Shown here: positions 1 to 8,298 of the stretch, piece after piece | Layout: each line of letters starts with the position of its first letter | Numbering within the stretch: position 1 is the stretch's first letter | Assembly: GCA_021736615.1 (NCBI GenBank) | Contig: JAIPFN010000124.1 | Coordinates: forward strand, 1-15,770 | Direction: 5' to 3' | Origin: Phycisphaerae bacterium | Lineage (GTDB): Bacteria > Planctomycetota > Phycisphaerae > Sedimentisphaerales > Anaerohalosphaeraceae | DNA: 15,770 nt | Notes under the pieces: model-generated | Told to the model about the DNA's origin: nothing | Database searches by the model: none | The model's input: only the letters and a program-made list of their open reading frames with translations | Position numbers and translations under genes: made by a program

Positions 1-835
1 CAAGTTTGAAGATGGTTTTTTCGTCGACGCCAATTACTCGGACTCCTTCCGCAAACTTGGGCTTTCCTCCATAGACGGGGTTTTTAATTTTCAGGGCGAC
101 GAAAACCTCCACAAAAGCAATATGGCAAAGCACCGCAGCAGGCTGAAGTTCGATCTTGCCGATATGGGCAAAACGCTTTTCCTGAAACGCTACAACCACG
201 TTCCTAAACACACGCAGATCAAGAACTGGCTAAGCAGAAAGTACAAAGCAAGCACCGCCGATTACGACCGGCTGCCTTCGCAGGAATTGGATCCGGCAGG
301 GATAGCAACTCCTAAAACCGTCGCATACGGCAGCCAATGGGGTAGTCTGTTCGAAAAACGAAGTTTTATGTTTATGGAAAACGTCGAAGGCGGGATTTCT
401 CTGGAAGAAAAACTTCCCGAGTATTTCTATGACACCGGTTCGCCGCCCAGACACAAACTGCGATGCGAATTCATAAACAAACTCGCCGACTTTACGCGAA
501 AATTCCACGACACCGGCTACCGCCACCGCGATTACTACCTGTGCCATATTTTCCTCGTAAACGAAAAGGATTTCTGCCTGATCGACATGCACAGAAGTTT
601 CAAACCGACACTATCCTCCGAAAGATACCGCCTGAAAGACATTACCCAGCTGCACTACTCTGCGCCCGGCGACATCATCTCACAAGCCGACCGGCTGAGG
701 TTTTATCTTCGCTATCGCGGCAAAGACAAACCCGACGACAGCGACAGAGAGTTTTTACGAAAAGTCAAAAGAAAGGCATGGCGTGTCGCAGTACACGACA
801 TTAAACACGGCAGAACAGTTCCGTTTGCAAAATAA
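1..835 (+). CDS. Lipopolysaccharide kinase, WaaP/InaA (Kdo kinase) family, 5' partial
   Basis: The frame is open from the left window edge (first whole codon at position 2), so the gene begins outside; the ATG at 122 is internal, because residues before it already fit the family (LGLSSIDGVFNF, the N-terminal lobe before the lysine strand). About 277 residues are visible. Family role: kinase-fold enzymes that phosphorylate sugars of the lipid A/core region at the inner face of the cytoplasmic membrane. Seen motifs: KTLFLKRY with the likely ATP-binding Lys (22 residues after the ATG), a catalytic-loop HRDYYLCHIFL (HRD at 135-137 from the ATG) and FCLIDMHR, the metal-binding Asp equivalent. The C-terminal half is basic. 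It ends 2 nt before the glycosyltransferase start, so the two are surely co-transcribed and probably act on the same glycolipid. The exact sugar substrate cannot be read from the sequence. Confidence 0.85.
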   Translation, partial: KFEDGFFVDANYSDSFRKLGLSSIDGVFNFQGDENLHKSNMAKHRSRLKFDLADMGKTLFLKRYNHVPKHTQIKNWLSRKYKASTADYDRLPSQELDPAGIATPKTVAYGSQWGSLFEKRSFMFMENVEGGISLEEKLPEYFYDTGSPPRHKLRCEFINKLADFTRKFHDTGYRHRDYYLCHIFLVNEKDFCLIDMHRSFKPTLSSERYRLKDITQLHYSAPGDIISQADRLRFYLRYRGKDKPDDSDREFLRKVKRKAWRVAVHDIKHGRTVPFAK

Positions 836-837
836 AA

Positions 838-2019
838 ATGATAAAGACAGCGATTATAATTGAACGTGTTGATATTTCCCTCGGCGGTGCCGAACGGTCG
901 GTTAGCGAACTTGCGGCCCAGCTTAGCCAAGACGGTATAGACGTTACCATACTCGCGGCAAAGGGCACGGGCGATTCCGAAAAAATCAAGGTGCTTTGCG
1001 AAAATCATCCGGGCAAACGCACGCCGCTGAAAGTCTTTGGCGAGGCGATTAAAAAACATATCAGCGAAAACCACTATGACATCATTCACAGCACCCTGCC
1101 GTTTGACTTCGCCGACATCTACCAGCCTCGCGGGGGCAGCTACCTCGAAGCAATAATCAGAAACGCCGACAGCTATTCAAACCCACTCGTCAGGTATTTC
1201 AAAAAAGCGACCCACTTTACGAATCTCAAAAGATATGCGATGGTCCAAGCCGAAAAACATCTCTGCCAGCCGGAAAACAACACGGTAATCGCCGCTCTTT
1301 CCCAATATGTCGCAGACCAGTTTAAACGCCACTACAACATCGACGACCGGCGTATCAGGGTCATCGCAAACGCCGTAAACGTCGAAAACATCGCAAAATC
1401 GACAAATCCGGGCCAACTTAGAAGTGACTGGTTAAATCAACTCAGCGTTGCATCTCCATCCAACGCGGTTATTTTCCTTTTCGCGGCAAATAACTTCCGC
1501 CTGAAAGGCTTGCCCTCGCTGCTAAAGGCTGTTAAAATACTAAAGTCCGGCGAAAATGGAGATCGGATATTTGTCGTAGTCGCAGGAAACGGAAAAATCA
1601 GAGAATATAGAATGCTCGCCGAAAACCTCAGCGTAAGTGGTAATATTCTTTTTGCCGGGGCAGTAAATAATATGCCCGACGCCCTGGCGGCAAGTGACGT
1701 CGTAGTTTTGCCGACTTATTACGACCCTTGCTCGCGTTTTATTCTCGAAGGACTCGTCGCGTTAAAACCGGCAATAACTACTCGTTTTAACGGAGCGTCC
1801 GAGGCTTTTGAAAACAACAGGCACGGAAAGATTATCGCAGGCGGCAGCGACGCCCTGTCACTGGCCGAAGCAATAAAATATTTTGCGGTAAAGGAAAATA
1901 TTCAGGCTGCGTCAACGGCTATCGAAAATGATAACCTGCGAGAAAATATCTCGATCCGCCGTCACAGCTGCGAAATGATAGAGCTTTACAAAGAGATAAT
2001 TACCAGGAGAGAAAAATAA
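838..2019 (+). CDS. Glycosyltransferase family 4 (GT-B fold), LPS/glycolipid type
   Basis: A 393-residue protein with no signal peptide. The N-terminal Rossmann-like half carries the acceptor-side loop SLGGAERSVSELA (residues 14-26), typical of GT4 enzymes; the C-terminal half carries the nucleotide-sugar site: AANNFRLKGLPSLLKAV (216-232), VVVAGNGK (246-253) and LPTYYDPCSRFILEGL (291-306). In the last motif Asp296 and Glu304 form the E-x7-E-like pair, with Asp in the first place as in many WaaG-like relatives. It should transfer a sugar from an NDP-sugar to a membrane glycolipid on the cytoplasmic face. It sits 2 nt after the WaaP-like kinase and its stop shares one base with the plsY start (TAATG), so it is the middle gene of an envelope operon. 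The donor and acceptor sugars are unknown. No strong Shine-Dalgarno precedes the ATG, which suggests translational coupling. Confidence 0.88.
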   Translation: MIKTAIIIERVDISLGGAERSVSELAAQLSQDGIDVTILAAKGTGDSEKIKVLCENHPGKRTPLKVFGEAIKKHISENHYDIIHSTLPFDFADIYQPRGGSYLEAIIRNADSYSNPLVRYFKKATHFTNLKRYAMVQAEKHLCQPENNTVIAALSQYVADQFKRHYNIDDRRIRVIANAVNVENIAKSTNPGQLRSDWLNQLSVASPSNAVIFLFAANNFRLKGLPSLLKAVKILKSGENGDRIFVVVAGNGKIREYRMLAENLSVSGNILFAGAVNNMPDALAASDVVVLPTYYDPCSRFILEGLVALKPAITTRFNGASEAFENNRHGKIIAGGSDALSLAEAIKYFAVKENIQAASTAIENDNLRENISIRRHSCEMIELYKEIITRREK

Positions 2020-2663
2020 TGGCATTTATATTATTGATTGTTTTTGCGTATCTTCTCGGGGCCGTCCCTTTCGGATTCCTGATAGCAAGATACCACGGAA
2101 AGGACCTTCGCAAGATCGGCTCAGGCAACATCGGCGCCACCAACACCGGACGTATTCTAGGTAAAAAATGGGGGATTATCTGCATGGTTCTTGACAGCCT
2201 TAAGGGCCTTATCCCTATGCTGATCGGAAAAGCACTTATCAGCGACCAACCCACGGCACTGGAGTTATGGCTGTGGCTCGCAGTCGGATGCACCGCGATC
2301 TTCGGGCACGTCTTTCCGGTCTACCTTAAATTCAAAGGCGGCAAAGGAGTCGCCACAAGCCTCGGAATGGTTCTCGGGCTGTTCCCATATTACACAATCC
2401 CGGGAGTCGTCGCTTTCATCGTATGGGTACTAGCCGTTTTCGCCTGGAAGTACGTCTCGCTCGCTTCGATCCTGGCAGCGGCGGTCTTTCCGGTAATACT
2501 TTTCATCTCGATAATCGCCTCTGAGTCGTGGAAGTTTTCAAACCTCTGGCCGCTAATGATCGTCGCACTTGTAATGCCGATACTCGTCGTAGTCCGCCAC
2601 GCCGAAAACATTAAACGACTGCTCGAAGGATCAGAAACAAAAGTAATGCAGGCAAAAAAATAA
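2019..2663 (+). CDS. plsY: Acyl-phosphate:glycerol-3-phosphate acyltransferase PlsY
   Basis: A 214-residue polytopic inner-membrane protein that makes lysophosphatidic acid from acyl-phosphate and glycerol-3-phosphate, the first acyl transfer of phospholipid synthesis in bacteria using the PlsX/PlsY route. All family motifs are present: GSGNIGATNTGR (34-45), GHVFPVYLKFKGGKGVAT (96-113) with the glycine-rich phosphate loop, and WKYVSLASI (143-151). The end RHAENIKRLLEGSE (193-206) is also typical. Length matches the family (about 200). Hydrophobic segments lie near 2-22, 52-72, 84-104, 117-141 and 145-168. The start is well placed: AGGAGA at 2005-2010 lies 8 nt before the ATG, and the ATG overlaps the stop of the glycosyltransferase by one base. 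plsX is not in the window. Its place beside LPS genes fits general envelope synthesis. Confidence 0.96.
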   Translation: MAFILLIVFAYLLGAVPFGFLIARYHGKDLRKIGSGNIGATNTGRILGKKWGIICMVLDSLKGLIPMLIGKALISDQPTALELWLWLAVGCTAIFGHVFPVYLKFKGGKGVATSLGMVLGLFPYYTIPGVVAFIVWVLAVFAWKYVSLASILAAAVFPVILFISIIASESWKFSNLWPLMIVALVMPILVVVRHAENIKRLLEGSETKVMQAKK

Positions 2664-2714
2664 TTGGTTTATCGAGTCCACAGGTTGCGCCGTGCCCGTA
2701 AAATTCAATTTTTC

Positions 2715-3266
2715 TTACAAGCTGTTGTAGCCTTTAACCAGCGACATGTTCGCTTTTATTACATTGCCCATAAATGTTCGCTCTCTCGAAGTAATCTTAC
2801 CGACAGATCGCGTAACGTCATTTTCGGAAAGTATCGCAGCCGACGCAGCAACAAGGCCGCCTTGTGGAATCACAACCTCCTGAACGACTGCTGATATTCC
2901 GACAAAAACTTCCGATCCCAGAGTAGAAGCATAAACTACTGCTTTAAAACCAACGAAAGAGCCATCTCCGACTGTACAAGGTCCATGAACAACCGAACCG
3001 TGAGAGATCGAACACCGCCGACCTATAGTAACTTTCGTACCGGCTAGCGCATGGATAATAACGGCGTCCTGAATATTCGATTCTTCGCCGATACAAACCG
3101 GCGCGACCTTACCGTCAGCGGCGACCTCATCGGCCCGAATAATGGCATAGGGACCGACATAACAACCGGCTGCAATATGAACATTACCGATTATCCTCGC
3201 CGTAGGATCAACAACAGCACCAACGTCGATCTGAGGAAAATCACCATTAGGATTAGCACTTATCAT
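2715..3266 (-). CDS. Gamma-class carbonic anhydrase (Cam/CamH-like), left-handed beta-helix
   Basis: A 183-residue cytoplasmic protein made of hexapeptide repeats (for example IGNVHI, CTVGDGSFVG) ending in an alpha-helix (RERTFMGNVIKANMSLVKGY), the layout of gamma carbonic anhydrases, which are trimers with a metal between subunits and interconvert CO2 and bicarbonate. The three zinc ligands are visible: His72 (VIIHAL), His89 and His94 (ISHGSVVHG). Arg44-Asp46-Glu47 (IIRADE) and Asn64/Gln66 (ESNIQD) match the conserved Arg59, Asp61, Glu62, Asn73 and Gln75 of archaeal Cam. The Cam proton-shuttle loop after the first His is missing: IIHAL runs straight into AGTKVTIG, and the Glu84 position is Ala. 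Upstream codons reach a stop after five residues, so the ATG at 3264-3266 is the best start; its ribosome site is weak. It converges on plsY with a 51-nt gap. Other hexapeptide acyltransferases are less likely. Confidence 0.85.
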   Translation of the reverse strand: MISANPNGDFPQIDVGAVVDPTARIIGNVHIAAGCYVGPYAIIRADEVAADGKVAPVCIGEESNIQDAVIIHALAGTKVTIGRRCSISHGSVVHGPCTVGDGSFVGFKAVVYASTLGSEVFVGISAVVQEVVIPQGGLVAASAAILSENDVTRSVGKITSRERTFMGNVIKANMSLVKGYNSL

Positions 3267-3373
3267 AGCATCAAACCGATCTCAGAATTAAAGAGTTTTG
3301 TGGAATCTGTTTTTATATTAAACATAGCATCGACCGTCCTGTCACACCATAGCGAAGCGAAGACGGAAAGACC

Positions 3374-3436
3374 CAATTCTCAATTCGTAATTCTCAATTC
3401 GTAATTCGTAATTCGTAATTCGTAATTCGTAATTAC
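3374..3436. repeat. Heptanucleotide tandem array (9 units, TAATTCG type)
   Basis: Nine uninterrupted 7-base units: CAATTCT, CAATTCG, TAATTCT, CAATTCG, then four TAATTCG and a closing TAATTAC. It fills most of the spacer between the gamma carbonic anhydrase start and the FmdB stop, and touches the hairpin at 3436-3459. Seven is not a multiple of three and no reading frame uses it. Short heptamer tandem repeats (STRR) are known from heterocystous cyanobacteria; the resemblance here is in period only. Confidence 0.92.
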
Positions 3437-3459
3437 AAACTGGCCGACAGGTCAGTTTG
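3436..3459 (-). terminator. Hairpin at the end of the FmdB gene, possible terminator without a clear T-run
   Basis: CAAACTGGCC and GGTCAGTTTG pair over 10 positions (one G-T) around a GACA loop. On the - strand the stem starts inside the last codons of the FmdB gene, includes its TGA stop, and is followed by TAATTACG rather than a run of T. It may mark the 3' end of the receptor/YfiR/kinase/FmdB transcript or protect it from decay. Pairing is seen; function is inferred. Confidence 0.5.
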
Positions 3460-3661
3460 AATAAGGGCATTTGTGTTCCGGGCAACTGTCGCATTTACCG
3501 CCGGGAGCCCTGTCTTTTACCAAAGGAGCAAAAGTCGAGAACATCTTCAACATGTCATCGCTTCCGCATTTTTTGCATGTGTGTTTCTTTTTCGTATCAG
3601 CCGATTCCAGAAACTCCGTTACTGCATCACACTTTTGGCACTTATATTCAAATAATGGCAT
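3452..3661 (-). CDS. FmdB-family zinc-ribbon protein
   Basis: A 69-residue protein beginning MPLFEYKC, the usual start of the FmdB family (small putative regulatory or zinc-binding proteins; the name comes from a gene near formamidase in Methylophilus, and the biochemical role is unsettled). Two knuckles form the zinc ribbon: Cys8-x2-Cys11 and Cys29-x2-Cys32 (CKKCGSDDMLKMFS). The tail has a further cysteine cluster, CDSCPEHKC (57-65), also common in the family. The reading frame is open 21 codons further up, but that stretch does not resemble the family, whereas the ATG at 3659-3661 has GTGGAG about 8 nt before it. It lies 73 nt downstream of the histidine kinase on the same strand, so it may be the last gene of that operon, though such genes move freely and a functional link is not shown. 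Confidence 0.88.
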   Translation of the reverse strand: MPLFEYKCQKCDAVTEFLESADTKKKHTCKKCGSDDMLKMFSTFAPLVKDRAPGGKCDSCPEHKCPYSN

Positions 3662-3727
3662 TACAAATCTCCACAAAAACAAATAGTAAGGCCATATAAT
3701 ACAAGATACCGCAACAGATTTCAACCT

Positions 3728-3748
3728 CTAATTGCTAATTGCTATTAC
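3728..3748. repeat. Short heptamer repeat across the kinase stop codon
   Basis: Three 7-base units, CTAATTG, CTAATTG, CTATTAC. On the - strand the kinase TAG stop (3735-3737) and the last codons (Asn-Ser-Asn) are written in the repeat. The unit TAATTGC is close to TAATTCG of the array at 3374-3436, 300 bp away. Confidence 0.75.
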
Positions 3749-6700
3749 GCAATGCCACATGAAATGCGGTTCCCCCACCCACAGAAGATTCCAGCCATAT
3801 CCTGCCGTTATGACGATCTATGATCCTTTTGACTATAGTAAGGCCAATCCCCTCGCCGCTTACCGAACCTTCCGGGTCCAGACGATGGAATACCTCGAAT
3901 ATCTTATCGTGGCACTCTTGATTAATGCCAACACCGTTATCTTTTACCGAGTAAATGCTCTCGCCATCCTGCGACGTGCCGCTTATCCGGATTTTCCCTT
4001 TCTTTGCCGGGTCAAGATATTTAATCGCATTATCGAGCAGATTCGTAAAGACCTGGCTTATCTGGGTCTTATCGCCAAGGCACGAAGGCAGCTGATCTAT
4101 TATCAGTTCGACCTTCTGCTTCTGTATCTGATGCTGCATCCCAAGGTTGACATTGCCGATCAATTCGTTCATATCCAGCGTTTCAATTTCGGTAGCCTCC
4201 CTTCCCAGTCTCGACAACTTGAGCAGTCCTCTCATAAGCATATCCATCTTTGTGGCGCTTGAACGAATATATTTTAGCGAAGCCGGGATGTCCTCTTTCA
4301 ATACGGTCTGCAGTGAATTCTCTACATTCTCCGGAAGATCGGTATGCGTAAGCGTCTCTGTAAGTTCCTGACAACTGCTGGCAAGCTCGGAACTGAATCC
4401 GTCGATGTTAACCAGCGGCGACCTCAAATCGTGCGAAGCCGTATAGACGATGCTCTCAAGCTCTTCGTTTTTGGAGGCAAGTGTTTTAAGCAGAGCCTTT
4501 AACTCATCCTCGGTTTTATTACGCTGTATTATCCGCCACATCCCGTCCATAAGCAAAGTCAGTTGCCGCACATCAGAATTATCATACTCTTCTTCCTTAT
4601 TACCGACACCTGCGACAGCAACAATCTTACCACCGTCAAACACCGGTATATTCATATGCCGCCTGATATGCACATGCCCCTCTGGATACCCCTTTTTCAG
4701 CGGTTCGGGACCCTGATAATCATTGGTAATGATTGGTCTTCTCTGACGCACAGCCTCACCCCAAAGCCCCGTTTCGGCAACCGGGTAAATCAGAGGCTTA
4801 TCAATGATCGAACATTCGGCCATAGCTGTTCTCGACCAGGAATACATATTTAAAACTGTCTCATCGTCATTCATAAAAGCTATGTAACCTATCTTGCTTT
4901 TGGTCAGACTAATCGCCTGCTCAAGCGAAAAATCAACCAATTCCTTTTCTGTAACATCCGTCATCTGGTTAAGTTCTACAAGTACCTGTAAACGAGCCTC
5001 ATCAAGGCGAATCGCTTCTGCGGCTTTTTTACGTTCGGTTATATCTGTAAGAATCGCCGTAAAAAACAGTCCTTCCGGAGTACTCCACTGCGAAAGAGAC
5101 ATCTCGATAGGAAATTCCAGACCGCCCTTTTTCAATCCATTAAACTCGACAAGTTTTCCGGTATAACTGCTTTTCCCGATCAACCGTATCTGCTCCAGAT
5201 CGTGACTGTAAGCTTCGTAATGCTCCTCTGACAGGATCAGCGAGAACAACTGTCCCAAAGCTTCGGCGGATGAATATCCGAACATTTCCTCCGCTGCCGG
5301 GTTCCAGAAAATGATTTGACCGTAATTATTTACTGAGATCATGCCGCTGTTGGCATTTTCAGCAAGAGCTCGGAACCTCGACTCGCTCGATGCAAGAGCA
5401 TCCTCGGCTCGTTTACGTTCATCTATATCTCTTACTAACGCAAGCATACACCTCTTGCCTTCAAGTACAACCGCCCTAAGACTCACCTCGGACCAGAAAA
5501 CCCTGTCAAATTTATTTCTTAAACGCCACTCGAAGAGTTGCGTACCTTCTCTTCCGGCTTTTTTTATCATTTCAATGGCTTTTTTCTGGGTAAAACCTTC
5601 TTCGGCAACACTAATATCTCCGACAGACATATTCTGCAACTCCTCTGCGGAATAACCGAACATTATCCTTGTTTGCCTGTTGGTATTGATAATTTTTCCT
5701 GTATCGATTTCATGAATAAATATCCCGTCATTGACCGAATCAAAGATCGAACGGTAATTAGCCTCGGATATCTTTAGGGCCTCCTGAGAGCGTTTGCGTT
5801 CCGTAATATCACGCCCATAAAGATTCACATAGCCGGCTTCAGGAATCGGAGTGATCATAAAAGAATAGACTATTTCGGCCTGCTGTAACTCAATTATCTT
5901 TTCCACCTTCTCCGAAAGTGTGTCAGCCACATTTCTCTGCAAATAGTCCGGCACCGGTTCTCCAACAACACAATTCCACTCGTCCAACAAAGTTTTGCTG
6001 GCATCGTTAGCATAAAGCAGTTTACTGTCTCTGGATATTCGAAGAACAGGACTTTTATTCTCTGCCGGAAATCTGGCAAGGTCTGCTATTTCCTGCTCAT
6101 ATCGCTTACGTTCTGTAATGTCCTCGTAAGTGCCAAGAATACCGATAACCCTTCCCTCGCTGTCATGCAGTGGCACCTTATTGGTATCAAGCCATGCATT
6201 CGTACCGTCTGTCTGCTGTTGCGGTTCTATAATATGATACTCCGCCTTATCCGAACTCATTATGCGTTCATCGCAGCTTCTGTAAAAGTCTGCTTCCTCT
6301 TTTTTCCAGGCCATATCATAGTCAGTTTTGCCGATCAACTCTTTAGGTGTATCGAAACCTGCCGCGCGGGCAAAGTTCTGATTGCAGCCGGTATAAATCA
6401 AATTGCAGTCCTTCCAGAAAATAAACTGCGGAATATTGTCTATCACCATTTTCAGCATTGCTGAACTCTCTCGCAGTTTCTCCTCCGACCGCCTGCGTTC
6501 GGTAATATCACGATCAATCCCTCTGTAACCACAGCATTTACCGTTATCATCAAAGATCGGAACTCCGCTTGTCTCCAGAACAATCTGCCTGCCGTCTTTG
6601 TGAAGATTTATATTTTCGATACCCTCAAACGGTTTACCAACTTTTGATAATTCTGCGAAGCGAGCTTTAAGTCGTTCGGATTCTTCAGGCGGCATAAGAT

Positions 6701-7565
6701 CACAAGGCCTCTTGCCAAGCACTTCCTGTGGTTCATACCCCAGTAGATCCTTTATCCTGGGACTTGCGTATACATATCTGCCATCGGCGTCAACTTCCCA
6801 TATCCAGTCGCTCGTTGTTTCAACGATTGACCGGAATTTTGCCTCACTTGTCGCCAGCGCATCTTCTCGCTTTTGAATCTCATTAAGCATCGAATTAAAC
6901 GAATCAATAAGCACACCGACTTCATCACTTCCATGTTCTTCTGCACGGATAGAATAATCTTTAGTCGTTCTTATCGCCCCTGCAGTCTCCGCAAGCGAAA
7001 GTATCGGACCGGATATAACACCTTGAAGCTTATTGGCGAGCAAATACGCACTTACCAGCGTGATGACAATGATAATGATTAGCGTTGTAAAATCCCATCT
7101 GAGAGAAGCGTAAACTTCTGTCTGGTCATCCAGTAAATATATCGACCCGATCTTTTTATCTTTGAAAAAAATGTCATGAAACAACGACAGGTAACCGCCC
7201 GAGTGCTCATACCCTCCATGAAGCATTGCAGGAGGCTCAATCGCAGGTCCGCTCCCCTGCCTTTGATAAACAGAAAAGGGCTTACCCTCGACGGTATATA
7301 TGCAGGCAAAAACTATTGAACTGTCCGACTCAAGAGAAGATAATATCTTTTCGGCATCTTCCGGAACATTAAACATTAGAGCTGCTTGAATATTACTTCC
7401 GATTAATCTCGCCAGTGCCATATCTTTGTCAGCGTGATTCTTTCGCAAAAGCCAGAATGACGACACCATAAAGATCAAACATGAAAGCGTCACAACCGCC
7501 GCACTGGCGACCATCATAATAACCGTCAGCTTTTTCTTTATCGTCATATTCCGAAGTTTGATCAT
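3735..7565 (-). CDS. CHASE8-HAMP-multi-PAS-GAF sensor histidine kinase
   Basis: A 1276-residue inner-membrane kinase. Order: membrane helix (about 12-40); periplasmic CHASE8-like domain (about 41-158; SNIQAALMFNVPEDAEKIL and FACIYTVEGKPF are typical); second helix (159-178); HAMP (about 180-233); five PAS domains (about 235-355, 365-485, 488-588, 597-717, 722-843), most closed by D-I-T-E-R-K; a GAF domain (about 855-1015) with WGEAVRQRRPIITNDY and GVGNKEEEYD; HisKA with phospho-acceptor His1045 in TASHDLRSPLVNI; HATPase (about 1165-1272) with N-box NLLDNAIKY, G1 DNGVGI, F-box FEVFHR and G2 GEGIGLTI. All catalytic boxes are intact. No receiver domain or response regulator is present, so the partner is elsewhere. 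The ATG overlaps the YfiR-like stop by 4 nt (ATGA), showing tight coupling. CHASE8-HAMP is also the front of the diguanylate cyclase YfiN, which YfiR controls; here the output is a kinase. The signal sensed by the PAS and GAF parts is unknown. Confidence 0.93.
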   Translation of the reverse strand: MIKLRNMTIKKKLTVIMMVASAAVVTLSCLIFMVSSFWLLRKNHADKDMALARLIGSNIQAALMFNVPEDAEKILSSLESDSSIVFACIYTVEGKPFSVYQRQGSGPAIEPPAMLHGGYEHSGGYLSLFHDIFFKDKKIGSIYLLDDQTEVYASLRWDFTTLIIIIVITLVSAYLLANKLQGVISGPILSLAETAGAIRTTKDYSIRAEEHGSDEVGVLIDSFNSMLNEIQKREDALATSEAKFRSIVETTSDWIWEVDADGRYVYASPRIKDLLGYEPQEVLGKRPCDLMPPEESERLKARFAELSKVGKPFEGIENINLHKDGRQIVLETSGVPIFDDNGKCCGYRGIDRDITERRRSEEKLRESSAMLKMVIDNIPQFIFWKDCNLIYTGCNQNFARAAGFDTPKELIGKTDYDMAWKKEEADFYRSCDERIMSSDKAEYHIIEPQQQTDGTNAWLDTNKVPLHDSEGRVIGILGTYEDITERKRYEQEIADLARFPAENKSPVLRISRDSKLLYANDASKTLLDEWNCVVGEPVPDYLQRNVADTLSEKVEKIIELQQAEIVYSFMITPIPEAGYVNLYGRDITERKRSQEALKISEANYRSIFDSVNDGIFIHEIDTGKIINTNRQTRIMFGYSAEELQNMSVGDISVAEEGFTQKKAIEMIKKAGREGTQLFEWRLRNKFDRVFWSEVSLRAVVLEGKRCMLALVRDIDERKRAEDALASSESRFRALAENANSGMISVNNYGQIIFWNPAAEEMFGYSSAEALGQLFSLILSEEHYEAYSHDLEQIRLIGKSSYTGKLVEFNGLKKGGLEFPIEMSLSQWSTPEGLFFTAILTDITERKKAAEAIRLDEARLQVLVELNQMTDVTEKELVDFSLEQAISLTKSKIGYIAFMNDDETVLNMYSWSRTAMAECSIIDKPLIYPVAETGLWGEAVRQRRPIITNDYQGPEPLKKGYPEGHVHIRRHMNIPVFDGGKIVAVAGVGNKEEEYDNSDVRQLTLLMDGMWRIIQRNKTEDELKALLKTLASKNEELESIVYTASHDLRSPLVNIDGFSSELASSCQELTETLTHTDLPENVENSLQTVLKEDIPASLKYIRSSATKMDMLMRGLLKLSRLGREATEIETLDMNELIGNVNLGMQHQIQKQKVELIIDQLPSCLGDKTQISQVFTNLLDNAIKYLDPAKKGKIRISGTSQDGESIYSVKDNGVGINQECHDKIFEVFHRLDPEGSVSGEGIGLTIVKRIIDRHNGRIWLESSVGGGTAFHVALRNSN

Positions 7566-8227
7566 CGCCGTGTCCTCCCGGCAATTTCTTTTTCCTTACC
7601 CTTTTCTGAAAGTTTTGGAATTTCGACGACCTTAACGGCACTGCGAAGCAATTGCGAGTTCAACTGAATATTAGCCTTTTTCAAAGGAGTACGATTGATC
7701 TCCCAGCGAATCTTCTTTTTAACTTTCACCAGCTTTATCATTCCGCCGTACCTGAGAAAACCGTCAACATCGGCAATCGTCAGCACCCTGCTGTCTTCAA
7801 GCTCCTTGATAATTGTCGCCAAACTCCCCTTTTCCGAAGAACACACAAACAACAGTTTGCATCTTTCAATACCAAGCCCTTTCTTGTACTTACCATAACG
7901 TCTGACAATAAGCCTTTTGTTCAACGACTTGATAACCCTGCCCTCGACCCCGGAAAAACTATCCCCAAACGGATCCTTACCGATAATGCCAATACAAAGA
8001 TCACCAACCTCACTACCACCATCGTCATCTTCATCGCTCTCGGGCCAACTGGCAAACAACAAAAAATTATACAAATAAACTGCCTTGATCTCATACTCCG
8101 AAGCCTGCTTTCCTGTTTTAGTAACATAGGCTATGGAACCATAAGACACATCAAAAAGTAGCATAATAAACGTAATGCACAATATTAAAAGCAATGATAT
8201 AAGTTTTTTGTCAACTCTATTTATCAT
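7562..8227 (-). CDS. YfiR/DUF4154 family secreted regulator
   Basis: A 221-residue protein with a long hydrophobic signal peptide (residues 8-30, ending near SYGSIA), so periplasmic. The mature part follows the DUF4154/YfiR pattern: YEIKAVYLYNFLLFASWP, LCIGIIGKDPFG, ERCKLLFVCSSE, SRVLTIADVDGFLRYGGMI and IRWEINRTPLKKANIQLNSQLLRSA (given in parts). Cysteines in LCIG and ERCK occupy places where YfiR proteins can form a disulphide; that pairing is inferred. In Pseudomonas, YfiR is a periplasmic inhibitor of the CHASE8 diguanylate cyclase YfiN. Here the stop overlaps the start of a CHASE8 kinase by 4 nt, so this protein most likely controls that kinase. The frame is open to a TTG at 8237-8239, but the ATG at 8225-8227 is preferred: it gives a normal signal peptide, with GAGAGA about 12 nt upstream. 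The tail after residue 205 is charged and not conserved. Confidence 0.88.
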   Translation of the reverse strand: MINRVDKKLISLLLILCITFIMLLFDVSYGSIAYVTKTGKQASEYEIKAVYLYNFLLFASWPESDEDDDGGSEVGDLCIGIIGKDPFGDSFSGVEGRVIKSLNKRLIVRRYGKYKKGLGIERCKLLFVCSSEKGSLATIIKELEDSRVLTIADVDGFLRYGGMIKLVKVKKKIRWEINRTPLKKANIQLNSQLLRSAVKVVEIPKLSEKGKEKEIAGRTRR

Positions 8228-8298
8228 CTCAAATTTCAATCTCTCTTAAAACTTCTGTTATTGAACTGTTTTTTTATTAATATCGAATTGATCATTTA

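Noticed and set aside
2680..2702. Fourth copy of the palindromic repeat (AGGTTGCGCCGTGCCCGTA)
   Set aside because: Only partial similarity and the stem does not pair well.
3374..3436. CRISPR-like array
   Set aside because: Units of 7 bp with no spacers between them; a simple tandem repeat, and no cas genes are near.
3662..3724. Hydrophobic N-terminal extension of the FmdB protein
   Set aside because: The family begins at MPLFEYKC, and a ribosome site precedes that ATG.
8228..8239. TTG start four residues earlier for the YfiR-like gene
   Set aside because: The GAGAGA site would touch the TTG; the ATG at 8225-8227 gives better spacing and a normal signal peptide.
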